The notes: generated by a model from the letters alone, not told the origin. Numbered from the stretch's first letter, positions 49,001-57,445 are shown. The stretch is DNA of 64,000 bases from Glossina fuscipes (GCF_014805625.2 NW_023998415.1:42455770-42519769), one strand, 5' to 3'. Program-made: numbers and translations.

Positions 49001-49119
49001 GTATTCACTTGTGTTAAATTATCGACGCGATTTTCTGTCCTAGTTGATATACCCAACCAGCCTAATAAACGATCCCGAGCCGTACGTCCATATCTTAGGT
49101 ATTGCTTTTGTAAGCCCAT
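15015..49119 (-). CDS. Class B scavenger receptor (CD36/SCARB family), 8 coding exons, 616 aa
   Basis: CD36-family proteins are two-pass membrane receptors that bind or move lipids, lipoproteins, carotenoids or apoptotic debris at the cell surface or in endolysosomes. Joining exons 49119-48828, 31808-31717, 31601-31444, 18992-18854, 17240-17037, 16910-16655, 16552-16299 and 15470-15015 gives one 616-residue frame, with all introns GT-AG and phases matching (1,0,2,0,0,1,0). Family hallmarks are [66 protein letters not shown] and FPIMWLEEG. Membrane helices fall at about residues 100-122 and 521-548, so both ends are cytosolic. The family is usually about 470-560 residues; the excess is a 97-residue N-terminal extension and a 66-residue tail. 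Six NxS/T sequons lie in the ectodomain (134, 157, 194, 258, 297, 419). Which fly paralogue this is cannot be decided here, so no symbol is given. The span quoted includes introns. Confidence 0.93.
15545..15720 (-). repeat. Family B 3' fragment in intron 7
   Basis: The reverse complement carries ACATAGACGGATGGACGGAC, the ATCGATTCAGAAAACGATT block and the terminal CGTACCGAAAACGAAGTAGG region. It is degenerate, with a short internal duplication (CTGATTTAGA twice at about 15601-15622). Confidence 0.45.
16299..16552 (-). CDS. Receptor exon 7 (residues 381-465): cysteine-containing ectodomain core
   Basis: An acceptor TTTTATAG precedes 16552 and the donor GTATGT begins at 16298. The exon opens with the last two bases of Gly381. 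It encodes the family segment [17 protein letters not shown], then [20 protein letters not shown], and ends in KIQP. Cys405 and Cys423 are kept. The family's usual CFC shows CFD (Asp407), and no cysteine follows before KG, so one disulfide pair is absent. The exon is 254 bp. Confidence 0.95.
16655..16910 (-). CDS. Receptor exon 6 (residues 296-381): ectodomain
   Basis: An acceptor CTGTAG precedes 16910 and the donor GTAAGG begins at 16654. It encodes [49 protein letters not shown] and [14 protein letters not shown]. This is the family pattern TG..d..G.i..NG...l..W...C..i.GS.Gs.fpP followed by LCR. Cys336 and Cys366 are the first two conserved cysteines. The exon ends one base into Gly381. Intron 6 (102 bp) and intron 5 (126 bp) are short and T-rich. 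Confidence 0.95.
17037..17240 (-). CDS. Receptor exon 5 (residues 228-295): ectodomain
   Basis: A strong CTTTACATTTCAG acceptor precedes 17240 and a GTAAGT donor begins at 17036. The 68 in-frame codons include [33 protein letters not shown] (the conserved VxELLFGYxDPL-type segment) and MERMGLLLA. Residue 258 is a sequon Asn. Both boundaries are phase 0. Confidence 0.95.
17716..18745 (+). repeat. Family A, full-length long form, in receptor intron 4
   Basis: It begins ACACAAGTAAGAAAATTGTA, then the hairpin TTCGGTCGTGACCGAA (17736-17751), then TTTTATACCCATCA. Two diverged modules follow, each with a GGACAGACGGACATG-type core (about 18055-18185 and 18590-18615). It ends with the block containing GCGTTGCAAACGTTTTGATA and CTACGGTAATGG. 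It is opposite in sense to the receptor gene and has no convincing open frame. Confidence 0.75.
18854..18992 (-). CDS. Receptor exon 4 (residues 181-227): ectodomain
   Basis: The acceptor CATTTTACAG precedes 18992 and the donor GTGAGT begins at 18853. The first base completes Arg181, giving [22 protein letters not shown] across the junction, a highly typical CD36 segment (VYRE.w.K.n..f...gTvsY). It continues with [11 protein letters not shown]. The exon is 139 bp, followed by the 1.6-kb intron 4. Confidence 0.95.
20030..20240 (-). repeat. Degraded mariner 3'-end fragment
   Basis: Sequence from AGGAGTTTGCATATACTTTG through TTTTTTCACTTGAAAAAGAAA and TAGATTATAGTCAAAGTCTT parallels the inward-running terminal 100 bases of the mariner relic at 20828. 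It is more diverged, and no reading frame survives. Confidence 0.45.
20828..21115 (-). mobile_element. Mariner (Tc1/mariner) relic, 3' end only
   Basis: The terminal repeat TAAGTGTTTGCAAAAATATT sits at 20828. Reading inward on the minus strand, fragments of the transposase C-terminus are visible: [25 protein letters not shown], split here as [12 protein letters not shown] and [10 protein letters not shown], followed by a stop and then GAWIAAKP. The family's catalytic third aspartate (SDYHLF) reads Lys. The element is cut off near 21115, next to a GATTGATTGATTGATT run. Confidence 0.7.
21180..21255 (+). other. tRNA-like relic (pol III A and B boxes)
   Basis: TGGCCGAGTAGG (21186-21197) fits the internal A box, and GGTTCAAATCT (21231-21241) fits the B box apart from its last base; their spacing of 34 bases is tRNA-like. 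The T-arm can form four of five pairs around TTCAAAT, but the acceptor and D stems do not pair well. This is most likely a tRNA pseudogene or the head of a SINE, not a working tRNA. Confidence 0.4.
21350..22145 (+). repeat. Family A long form, left arm of an inverted pair
   Basis: The head shows GAGAAAATTATATTCGATTA with the weakened hairpin TTCGATTAGGACCGAA (21364-21379). A GATGGACAGACG core lies near 21690 and a second, weaker core near 21990-22020 (GTAGACAAAGTGACCAACAG). It ends near CGCAAACGTTTTAACAATAC and CCCTGTATGCC. Confidence 0.65.
22480..23195 (-). repeat. Family A long form, right arm of an inverted pair
   Basis: On the plus strand it starts with the inverted 3' terminus TATACCCATCACCGAAGGAT. 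It then has TAAGCATGTCCATCTGTCCG and, about 380 bases on, a second TTAAGCATGTCCGTCTGTCC core. It closes with the GCTCATTTCTCATAAATTAC block, so both modules are present. Its 3' end faces that of the copy at 21350-22145 across about 330 bases. Confidence 0.7.
23838..24488 (+). mobile_element. Internally deleted mariner element, 651 bp
   Basis: The left end GAGGTTTGAAAAAAGTTAGA and the right end ATTTTTGCAAATACC|TA are degraded inverted terminal repeats, with TA at the right border as expected for Tc1/mariner. Inside, an N-terminal transposase piece resembling the mariner helix-turn-helix region ([16 protein letters not shown], compare YGxxALSxxTCQRWF) runs almost directly into the C-terminal third: [45 protein letters not shown]. 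The catalytic motif SDYHLF reads LNYHLL, and there are stops and a frameshift. Full mariners are about 1.3 kb, so the middle is deleted. Confidence 0.75.
24490..27220. other. Intronic non-coding stretch
   Basis: It holds (AT)n at 26388-26419, poly-A tracts, a Lys/Gln-coding A-rich run near 26775-26825 and AT-rich unique sequence. Small open frames at 25387-25792 show no recognisable domain. Confidence 0.45.
27225..27530 (-). repeat. Family B 3' half, inverted
   Basis: The terminal block ACCATACACCACTTGTCGTA, the TATTGATCGATCAGGTTCAG block, the TTGTCCGTCTTGTTTTAACA core and the GACGAACGTAATTGAAAACG block follow in the family order when reversed. It is the clearest of the inverted family B copies. 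Confidence 0.7.
27944..28815 (+). repeat. Family B, full-length copy
   Basis: It starts GGGCAAGGTCGAGCATTTAA followed by TACCCTATACCAT and ends ACAAATGGTGTAGGGTATAA, so the ends hold a short subterminal inverted repeat (ATACCCTATACCAT against ATGGTGTAGGGTAT). The core GACGGACACACGGACAGACA lies near 28669-28688. It aligns throughout with the copy at 1764-2575. No transposase-like frame is visible. Confidence 0.75.
28816..30280. other. Intronic non-coding stretch
   Basis: AT-rich sequence with a degenerate (TG)n run at about 30119-30165. No gene or named element is recognised. Confidence 0.45.
30285..30405 (-). repeat. Family A internal fragment
   Basis: The blocks GGCCGTCCGTGTGTCCGTGT, TTGTAAACATTCTCTTGGTC and GCTATCGAGTCCAAAATTTA-CAGAAACGTT match family A in reverse. 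It directly abuts a plus-oriented family A fragment, forming another inverted junction. Confidence 0.55.
30411..30775 (+). repeat. Family A, 3' part with two condensed modules
   Basis: GCAAGTTTGTAGGCGCTGTC, ACGAACATGCTTAGGCGCAT, a second GCTTCAGGACAATGTTTACA block and the terminal GGGCGTTGCAGATGTTTTGA and GATGATGGGTATAAAG follow in family order. A pure (AT)n array (30774-30812) follows immediately. Confidence 0.6.
30774..30812. repeat. (AT)n microsatellite
   Basis: About 38 bases of pure AT repeat at the 3' terminus of a family A copy. Confidence 0.9.
31080..31370 (-). repeat. Family B 3' half, inverted, just downstream of receptor exon 3
   Basis: The blocks TATACCCTACACTATGTGAG, TTAAGTTTTTGCGGATTTAG, CGAACACTCTCGAAAAGGGT and TTTTTCGACCACTTACCATA match the inverted family B copies at 27225 and 61905. 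The GGACGGACA core is eroded to GTCTGCCAG. Confidence 0.6.
31444..31601 (-). CDS. Receptor exon 3 (residues 129-181): start of ectodomain
   Basis: The exon begins after TTTATTCCAG at 31602 and ends in TAC AG before GTAATT. It encodes [19 protein letters not shown], then [16 protein letters not shown] and [10 protein letters not shown]. These are the most recognisable N-terminal ectodomain motifs of the CD36 family (the family pattern is LxxGSxxYxxWxxPPxPxxxxxYxFNVTNPxEF). The two trailing bases AG join A of exon 4 to make Arg181. Confidence 0.96.
31717..31808 (-). CDS. Receptor exon 2 (residues 98-128): first membrane helix
   Basis: The acceptor TCTCTTTGCAG precedes 31808 and the donor GTAAAA begins at 31716. 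The exon encodes [19 protein letters not shown] followed by [11 protein letters not shown]. It is an uncleaved signal-anchor helix starting right after a basic residue, then the conserved juxtamembrane segment that leads into exon 3. The first two bases complete Asn98 with the last base of exon 1. Intron 2 is only 115 bp. Confidence 0.94.
32610..33395 (+). repeat. Family A full-length long form, left arm of an inverted pair
   Basis: It begins ATAACAAGTAAGAAAATTAT with the hairpin TTCGGTCATGATCGAA (32631-32646). It contains two cores (GCCGAACAGGCGGACATTA near 32804 and GAACGGACAGCCAGTTAGGC near 33200) and ends CCTTTAGTGATGGGCGTAAA. Both modules and both ends are visible. Confidence 0.75.
33398..33695 (-). 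repeat. Family A short piece, right arm of an inverted pair
   Basis: In reverse sense it runs from the degraded head (TCCGGTCGCGATCAAA at 33664-33679, AATCCTCTTATTTATT) to the GCCAAAGGACACGTCTAGAA block. It lies tail-to-tail with the copy at 32610-33395. Confidence 0.6.
38364..38388 (+). repeat. (GT)n microsatellite
   Basis: An uninterrupted GT run of about 25 bases. Confidence 0.9.
45979..46009 (+). repeat. (CA)n microsatellite
   Basis: An uninterrupted CA run of about 31 bases, preceded by an (AT)n run and followed by CGTACATACATATAC. It translates to a Thr/His repeat in the overlapping open frame, which is therefore not a gene. Confidence 0.9.
46198..46227 (+). repeat. (ATT)n microsatellite
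   Basis: About ten ATT units. On the minus strand they give the Asn run of an open frame that I do not consider coding. Confidence 0.9.
47930..48695 (+). repeat. Family A long form in intron 1, close to exon 1
   Basis: It starts in the AAAAAGACAAAAG block, lacking only the hairpin head. It has the core GACAGATGGACAGACGAGCA near 48157 and a second, GAACGGACAGACGGACGTTC, near 48557. It ends near GCGTTGCAAACGTTTTAACA and AATACCGCATACTTAGGCGG. It is opposite in sense to the receptor and ends about 130 bases from the exon 1 donor. Confidence 0.75.
48828..49119 (-). CDS. Receptor exon 1 (residues 1-98): start codon and Asn/Thr-rich cytosolic extension
   Basis: The ATG at 49119-49117 lies in CATAAAATGGGC, with A at -3 and G at +4, and is the first ATG after a likely acceptor. 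The 97 codons begin [20 protein letters not shown] and contain a [20 protein letters not shown] stretch; there is no signal peptide. The donor A|GTAAGT at 48828/48827 leaves one base, which with AT of exon 2 makes Asn98, so the 17-kb jump is phase-consistent and lands just before the membrane helix. The link to exon 2 rests on this phase and topology match, since no other candidate first exon is seen in between. Confidence 0.8.
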
Positions 49120-49132
49120 TTTATGGATACCT
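49119..49132 (-). promoter_or_regulatory. Likely splice acceptor 12 bases before the receptor start codon
   Basis: On the minus strand TTTTTTTATTTTTATTTTAG ends at 49131, a good acceptor, followed by GTATCCATAAAATGG. This suggests that transcription starts further upstream with a non-coding 5' exon spliced to 49130. No TATA box or initiator can be assigned. Confidence 0.45.
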
Positions 49133-49134
49133 AA

Positions 49135-49146
49135 AATAAAAATAAA

Positions 49147-49183
<37 letters not shown>

Positions 49184-51830
49184 ACAATAAAGAATGTAAT
49201 TAATAAAAAAAACCTTAAAAATGTATATTTATTTTTATTGTTTTTAATTTAATCCGAGAATAAATTTTAAAATTTTTAAATTTTTAAAGCAATAGCATCT
49301 AAGGCTATCGGCTTCACTGAAAACTCTAACGCACTTGAGATTTTAATCTATGAGTATTGACTTGTACTTGGCTTAACTAAGACATGATTTGTACCAATGC
49401 AGTAAGAAGCCAACAGTAAACCTGTTGGGAAAAAACAAAAAACCTAACGGCTTTATGATTACGGTTATTGTGTTAATATCGTTTACCTTAACAATTTAAA
49501 CTTTGTGTTCGTTATTTTTTTTAATATATTTTTTTTAATTTTAAATCATATTTTTAATCGTTCTATTTCGTACCTTGACAGTGAAAATTTGAAATCACTG
49601 ACTTTTGTGTTTTTTTATTTTTTTATTAGCTAATAAATAATAAAATATTTCATATAACAAATATTTGATAAATATTTTTTAAAAAAATATTTACATTTAT
49701 TTCTAATTTTAGAAATAAAAAATACACTTGTTATGTTTTAAGAGTTTTTTAAATAATTATCAGTGAAAAGTCAGTGAACTTTTAATTGTTGTTTTGTTAA
49801 TGCTTGAGGTTTTAATGGGCCACAGGCTTGGTAGCGTCGGATTGGAATTGAAAGTTTCGTCGTTAAAGCGTTATCCTTTTAAGCTGATGAATTTATCCAA
49901 TAAACGAAAAAAGTAGTAAATTAATATTAGCTTAAGCCTTAAATGATTGATTTTTGCTTTAAATTTTTTGAAAAATTCCGCTCCTTATAGGAATGTAATC
50001 ATAGGTTATGTAAAAAATAATTTTAAAAAAATTCAGGTAATCATATTGAGGGTTTACTTCGAAAAAAAGTGATATGTAGACTATTGGCAACAATATGCAT
50101 TTACTACTAAAATTATTGTAGACATAGACAAGTGATTATGTACTTATATTATTTATTAATATAGGAATTTTCATATCATTTATGAATAATATGCAGCAAA
50201 GCACTTGCGATTTTTGTGGTCCCTGGAAAACCCTTGGCAACCTGTTAGTTTTCGTCTAGTTTTAAAGCCACATCTCATTATGTACCTCTCCCACTCTCTA
50301 ACTCTCGTCTGCTATCAGCTCGCTTCTTAGCTTCTATCTCTGTTTTTAGATAAGTACGCCTTCCCCATTTATTCCCGTTCGACTTTTTATAATGTCTCTG
50401 CAAGTTCTGATCTGTAATTAACTAATGTATGGCTTGGGTTGTTGTTTTTATAATATTCATGACTTGATCACTGTAATATCAATCATGTGATACACTGGTG
50501 ACTTTTCATACTGATGCTGTGCACACACAAAAAGATATTATAAGTAAATCCAAAGCAAACAACTTTAAATGCTATTTATGAGTATTGTTTGATAAAATGT
50601 GCTACACACACATTTGCTGGCTGGAACACATTTGCTGTGCGTTATCATTCGGATGAATTACGAATCTTATTTTCTCAAATCTATTTATGGTCATCAGCTG
50701 TTATATATGATCGAAGCCATACTTACTCCAGTAGGATTTAACATTTGGGTAGCGGTACACGTACATATGATGATACGCAGAAATTGGTGGATTTACGTAG
50801 CAGTTACAAGAGAACAGTAGGAGACATCTTTTTGCACTCGATTTCATTTATAAATGCGGAAAAAAATCGGGAGAACAAGTCTATACTTCCTGTGGAACGT
50901 ATGCGTTCCTCATTGTATTTTAAATTGTGCTTTTTCCATACAAGCTCCTTACTTCGTTGCTTCGCTCTCTTATTCCTTATCTTATTCTTCATCTCTTTAG
51001 AATCTTAAAATATTAATAGAAATCAATATCGAGTAATAAAGTGTCAAAGGGCCAAATTTTATCCTTGAAAACCTAATAAATAATATAAATTGTATAGCTA
51101 TTCTATTATTTCAATGCATTTGAGAAAAGAGGGACACAAAATTGCAGATCTAGTAAAATAGTATAAAAGTGTATAATTTAAATAAAAAGCGCCAGATATA
51201 ATAAGATCTAGTAGCAGAATTTACTTTCCCATCACATGGTATAGATAATATAAGATCAGCTAAATGGTTTCAGTCAATAGAACGGTTCATTGAAGCATCC
51301 ATAAACTAAGTATACACTTGATATTCGTGACAGGTAGGAACGACTTTGCCGCATCTGCCAGTCAATGTGCTTAATCGTTTGTTTGTTTATAGCAATGAAA
51401 ATTTGATGTAGAAAATTAAGTTCGATTTCGAGTTTCCTTTTCCGATCATTCCGTATGGTAAGTATGGCAGTTTGAAATTCTGTAATACAAGTATCCAAGA
51501 CCACGCCCACAATGATCACAGGAGAAAAATATATTAACATAACCGCATTTAATTCAAAGATAACCTACAAATCATTATAACAGTGCTGAAAAGTTGAAAA
51601 AGCACACCATAACATCAAATCAATCGTCAAATACCTTCTTTGACTACCTTATTAGTTTCCTTATAAATATCGCCACTATATAATATCGGCGCATTTTTTA
51701 TCAGAGTTATCTTAAACTTTGTTGCAAGAAAATATCAAGATTTGTAAAACAATCAAGGGCCTCAAGGGCGCTCAAGATTCGCCGTAAGGCGGATATCAGT
51801 TTTTCTTTACTTTTTTTTACCCCCACCACC
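49135..51830. other. 5' flank of the receptor: non-coding, no gene recognised
   Basis: (AT)n at 49151-49178 and generally AT-rich sequence. Open frames near 50600-51000 have no recognisable motif. A non-coding first exon and promoter of the receptor could lie here or further upstream. Confidence 0.4.
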
Positions 51831-51834
51831 ACTG

Positions 51835-52398
51835 AAGCATGAGGAGTATATTCATTTTGTTAAAACGATTGCAACGCCGAGAACGAATCATCAGACATCC
51901 CACAAAGTATATATATTCTTGCTTGCCTTTCAATTCTAAATCGATTTAAGAATTTCTTTTTGTCTGTCCGTTTGTCCATCTGTGTAATGTCTGTTGTAAA
52001 TATTCTTTTGGTCGCAAGAGTGCCCGGCTATCGACTCCAAATTTGCAAGAAACATTGGAAGTTCTTGCATGTACGTTGACATCGAAAATTGAGCAAATCG
52101 ACCGAAGAGCACAGCCACACCACCACGTAAACTAAAAACATCTATGTTGTTGATCAAAGGGAATGAAAAATTCGTTTTTTTTGCTCATTACTCATAAAGT
52201 ATAGCAAATAAATGGACAAAAATTTGAGCGCGTAATCTTTAGGCGATGGGGTAGCACTCGTGTACAAAAACTGAAAAAAGTGACCACGCCTACCCAATGA
52301 GAGCATCTGTTCTCTTACTTCTCTTGTCTTTTTTCGGGGTAAGCGGTGACGGGTGTAAAAGATTCGGTCCCGATCGAATTTAATTTTCTTAGTTGTTT
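51835..52398 (-). repeat. Family A short form, full length
   Basis: In reverse sense it starts TAAACAACTAAGAAAATTAA, then the hairpin region TTCGATCGGGACCGAA (52363-52378), then the block around the ATACTTTATGAGTAATGAGC motif. It has a single GATGGACAAACGGACAGACA core near 51960-51985 and ends at GAATATACTCCTCATGCTTC. Only one module is present, which distinguishes the short from the long form. Confidence 0.75.
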
Positions 52399-52399
52399 A

Positions 52400-53058
52400 T
52401 TTTTATTTTTTTTTTTTATTTATATTATAATTAAAATATAATTAAAGAGAGAATTAATATATGAAGTGCCATATAATGATGCAAAATTTAATTTTTAATT
52501 ATAATATTTATTATTTATCTACTATAGTTGGTACCAATTAACGATCGATAGTCGATACTCGTTACATGAGTAGCGTTCTACACGGAATTATTTACATATA
52601 TCAAAGTTATTAATTGGCGATTAATAAAGGTAATTTAATAAAATATGGTATCATATTTAAGTCGGCTTAATGTCAATCGCATATAAATATAATTTAGCGG
52701 AAAAATTTCTAATTTATTCATTATAAATTTTTCTTAGCACGAATGTTAAACGAGAGACCTTAACTTTTATGCTAATTCGGAAAAAAGTATTTGTGAAAAT
52801 TGTCCCTTTTATTTAAAATTATTTCTATAAAGGTCACGTATTTTCCTTTGCTTGATTTTTGAGGTTATGTTGGTTTTAAATTCTTTTATTTGTCCATATC
52901 ATCAACAAAGTGCAACAAAGTTTAACAATTTTTCAAATACATTTATTTCTCTCTATTATCAAATCTAACCGCCAGGGTTTAAAGAAAGAACTGCTGAACT
53001 CTTTCTATACCGCATAGTATCGATGATTTGTGGAATGTTTGGAGAGTAAGGAGAATTT

Positions 53059-53091
<33 letters not shown>

Positions 53092-53560
53092 GAAAGCCAA
53101 TTCTATATTCGATCGTCAAATTTTTCTTAAGTGGTTATCCAATGGGAACAATTAAACGAATTAATTTACAAATTTTATAATGTTTCTAGCAATTGTAGCA
53201 TGTTTAGCAATTAATTATCGAATCGACAATTGCTTAGCTTCATGGCAAAATTTCAATTTGTATCTCTTGTTTGCACGATTTTGTTTGTATTGATCTACGA
53301 TTTTTATAATATTTTTTCTCTGAAAATTTGCTTTGCATCATAATTTGTCTGTCTTTAGAAGTAGTTTCTATGAAAACTTCATTCACGCTTCATGGGAAAG
53401 CTATTAGCGCACTATTCGGAGAATCGCTAGGAAAAGGAGAAACGATTTTTATTTGCCCAAATGTTCTACATATATATAATAATTTAAATAGAAAATAAAT
53501 ATTTTCTTCATACATATATTAAATAAACGTATAGAGATGTTAAATACTGTTAAATAGTGT
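52400..53560. other. Non-coding stretch with a 28-T tract
   Basis: Poly-T at 53064-53091 and AT-rich unique sequence. Nothing else is recognised. Confidence 0.45.
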
Positions 53561-53574
53561 ACATCAACTTGTAG

Positions 53575-53820
53575 TTATTCATAGACTTTTTAAAATAACG
53601 CTTTCTACGGAAAGTGATCGAAAAATGTATCATAACATAACCTTGTAGTTTGAAGACAAGAAAACAAGACGGACGGACAGACGGATAAGTTTTGACGCGA
53701 TTCGGAAAATGATTATAATTCTATATAAAGAGTGAATCTACGCCGGATCTTGATGTGGGTATTATATGTACCTGTACAAACTCAATTTGCCCTTGTACGG
53801 ACAAGTTGTGTAGGGTAGAC
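53575..53820 (+). repeat. Family B 3' half
   Basis: The blocks AACGCTTTCTACGGAAAGTG, ATCGAAAAATG, AACAAGACGGACGGACAGAC, the TATATAAAGAGTGAATCTAC block and the terminal AAGTTGTGTAGGGTAGAC follow in family order. Confidence 0.6.
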
Positions 53821-53824
53821 TAAT

Positions 53825-54595
53825 AAAATGTTCGACAAATAATAAAAAATTTAATGTGAGAGTTTTAGCACATTTTTTGTTATTCTTTTGTCATTTTGTT
53901 TGTCCGCCCGAATCTTTACTTTTCTATTTTCCTCCCTTTCAGCCTTCTAGCCTTCGAGCCTTCCAGTCTTTCAGTTTTCACGTCTACGCTACTCAACGTT
54001 AAACAACGAAAGCGCAATGTTTTATATCGTATTTATTATACTATTTATTTTGTATGTAAGTTTATCATTTTTAACTAAGGTTAGAGGTTTACGCCTTAAA
54101 GTCAATGTTGACATTAATATAGAATTTTGCTCGCTTAGAGAAATTTTATTTTGTATTAGTTTTCGAATATAAATTAAATAAATAAATATTATATTATATT
54201 TTTGTTGTTGTTGTTTTTTTATTTTTTTTTTATTATTATTTATTTACGAGTAATTTGCTTTTACCCATAAAATTAACGGACAAAGAAATGCATCTCGCAA
54301 TCTTTAATAATATGGACAAATGGAATTTCAATTTATGACCATTGAGTATTTCATTTAAAACGTATAAATTCGAAACACTTAAAATATTAATACCTTGTAA
54401 TTGCTATTGTGCATCTATGAATGCAATAATAGGAAAAAGCAATAAGTATTAGAAATTTTGTTATTAACAATTACCCCTTAGCTAAGACTAACTAACTTCT
54501 TATTATTTTGTAATTGTTCGGTTTTAAGCCATCACCTGGCTTAATGCGTTATAAGATGCCGCGTTAAATGCTTGTCACACATAAGTACATATTAG
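53825..54595. other. Non-coding AT-rich stretch
   Basis: It contains poly-T and TTG runs near 54200-54235. A 60-codon open frame at 53896 is Ser/Phe-rich and unrecognised. Confidence 0.4.
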
Positions 54596-54599
54596 TATG

Positions 54600-55085
54600 A
54601 ACAAATAAGAAAATTGGATTCGATCGGGATCGAATTTTTTTTTGCCATCGATCATCGTTTATCCCTAAAAAAAGACAAAAGAAGTAAAAGAACAAAAGCT
54701 CTCATGCTCTATAATATGGAATGGGCGCAGTAATATTGGGTAGGCGTTTCTTTTTTTTGTTGCACAGATGCTATAGCATCACCCATAGAATATGCCTTCA
54801 GATTTATCTGCTATAGTTTATGAATAATGAGCAATAAATCAATTTTTTTATTCCCTTTGAAAGACACAGACGTATTCTCAGTTTACACTGGTACTATATG
54901 CACGTCCTTCAACCGATTCGGTCCATTTGCATTATCTAACTGTGTGTAAGAACTTCCTATGTTTCTATCAAATTTGGAATCTATAGCTTTGGTTCTGCAG
55001 TTAGGAGAATGTTTACAATAGACGGACGGACAGCTAGACGGCCATGCTTAAATCGATTCAGAATTTGATGGCGATGGGTATAAAA
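54600..55085 (+). repeat. Family A short form, full length
   Basis: It begins ACAAATAAGAAAATTGGA with the perfect-arm hairpin TTCGATCGGGATCGAA (54619-54634). It has one GACGGACGGACAGCTAGACG core near 55022 and ends AATTTGATGGCGATGGGTAT. The length is about 485 bases. It lacks the second module of the long copies. Confidence 0.75.
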
Positions 55086-55089
55086 ACGA

Positions 55090-57180
55090 AATCATTTTAT
55101 CAAATAAAAATAAATTTTACCAAATCTGTTTATTTACTTGTTAGTCTATCGAAATCACGATAAGGATATTAAAGATTTCTCTGGGAAATCAAGATCGTTG
55201 AGTTTTATTCGCTGGCGGCAGGCCCTTTGCTAATTTTTCCTTATTACTTAGACTAAAATTTTTCCTTATTACTTTTAAAATTTTAAAATTATTTTAAAAT
55301 TCCTTATTGTTGTTGCAATTACTAAAGAGTTTTCGCGGAGTGTTTAGCAACTCATCAAGAGTAGATAAATTGTATAAAAGGTTGACCTACACTAGCGGCG
55401 TCTTCTGGTATTTTATCGAATTTCTTTTTTCCACTTTTATATGAATATATTTAGTATACGATATATACGATTCGATACACGATGTCTATCATGCGAAGCA
55501 ATCCTTCTGCTGTCTGCTAAACAACTGTCGCAGACAAGCTATTAATTTAATGCAACCCGTAGCAAACTTCTTTCTTGTTTGCACATAGTAAGATGCCAAC
55601 TATGCAGATAGGAGCATTGTCCACACTGTTATGCGTTGGCATAATCATATTATTTTTAACTAATGACATACGATGCGATATCCAATATAATGTGACATGT
55701 TTTGATAGCTTATATAACGTAACGTAATAAAGTATATAAAATAATATTCAGTATATTCCTGGAATCATTCATCGATGTTTTAGTGACGTTACTTGTGTTT
55801 TTGTGCAACAATGGAAAAATCTGAGTTTTCGTGTATGACGAAATTAATGAACCCAATGGTCAATGGAATGTCATGACATTTTGATACATTTTGTTTGAAT
55901 GTTGATACTATCTAAATTTTACAAGGACTTGTTTATGTCACTCTACGAAATTATTGAATGATATGCTATACTGTGTTATGAAGGCAGATGTACTAATGGA
56001 TAAAGAGAAATTTCGCCAACTACGACTGTGTATATACACTATGAATGAATCTTATGCCGAGCATAATCGAGAGGATAAAAACAAAACAAAAAAAAAAAAA
56101 GAAAACAAAGCTTGCCACCCAAGCTATTTAAAGATCAAACGTTTCCTTACTTCTTTGGCTTGGATAGATGGAGGGAGGAGCACTAATCGAAATGCATTTA
56201 TATTAAAGCCAACTGTTTAAAGAAAAAAGCAAAAGTAGCTTCCTTCCTTGGCCTTCGACTTTATGAGAATTTTTAACGTGATCCCAAAAAAATAACCGAA
56301 ACTTTCGCTCATCTTTTATTTAATTATTCATTTCTTTTTAATTATTTCATTAGAAAATACATGATTATTTTCTTTTGCGTTTTAGCGAAAAACAAAAACA
56401 AAAAAAAAAAAACTCTTATTAACAAGCTTGCACAAATTATAAATTAATTACATTAGAAGTAGTGTAATATAAATATTAAGAATACATATGTATGTATGCA
56501 TTTAGATTTATTTATCCATAAGTTTATTGTTTCAATTAATTAAGGGCGTCGTTTTCTTATTTTTTTTTTTTTGTTTTTTTTTATTGCTATAAAATTACTT
56601 GTAATGAGTTGCTACTCTTCAAGTTGTAATTCAAATAAGTTAAGCAAGCATTGCGAGGGAATTTCTTAAAAAAAAAAAAAAAAATTCTAAAAAAAAAAAT
56701 TAAAATAATAATAATTTCATATATTAGATTGTCGCAAAATTCGTGATGTGCATTTACGTCGTAGATGTTGAAATGAAATACTTATTAACTCGAATGGAAC
56801 AAATGCCTACGAATTAATCTTTTGATTATGATTCGAGCAGATTTGATTCGATTTTCGATTCATTCAAATTTGCAGCGCAACACTGATGTCCTTGTCAAGT
56901 ATTTTCATTAATAATGTTATGCAATATTGTTTAAGGTTCATTGACTAATTTTTTTTTTTTTTTGCTTTACAATGCAGAATAAATGTAATTTTCGACTTGA
57001 GTTTCGTCGAAACTCGTTTTTGTACAATGTAAACCTATCAAACACTATCTAAGGGAGGAAGGATACTAGGACGCGGTAAGTTTTATATGAAACAAAAACT
57101 ATTTATGAAATATAGTCGGATACATTACACCACCACCTTACCATTCATTATCTATATAACAAGTTATCAAAATAAAGCGT
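55090..57180. other. Non-coding stretch
   Basis: It has small direct repeats of TTTTTCCTTATTACTT near 55235-55275, poly-A/T tracts and AT-rich sequence. An 88-codon frame at 55954 includes a Lys-rich poly-A run and shows no recognisable domain. Confidence 0.4.
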
Positions 57181-57184
57181 AATA

Positions 57185-57445
57185 CGACAATTGGTCGAAA
57201 AGATGATCCGAATCGAATCATTTTCAATAGTGTTCGTTCTCCTATCAAAGTACATCAGTGTACCAAATTTCACTAAAATATCTGTAGGTTGAACACAAGA
57301 ATACATGTACAGATATCGAAAAGACAGACGGACAGATAAAGGATACGGAAAGTAATTCGGCTTTTATAGAAAGTGTTGGTCTAGCTCAAGACCTTCTGGA
57401 TGTTGCATACATACGCACAAACTTAATATGCTCTTGTACTATATT
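57185..57445 (+). repeat. Family B 3' half
   Basis: ATTGGTCGAAAAGATGATCC, the TTTTCAATAGTGTTCGTTCT block, AAAGACAGACGGACAGATAA and the terminal CTTAATATGCTCTTGTACTA follow in family order. Confidence 0.65.
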
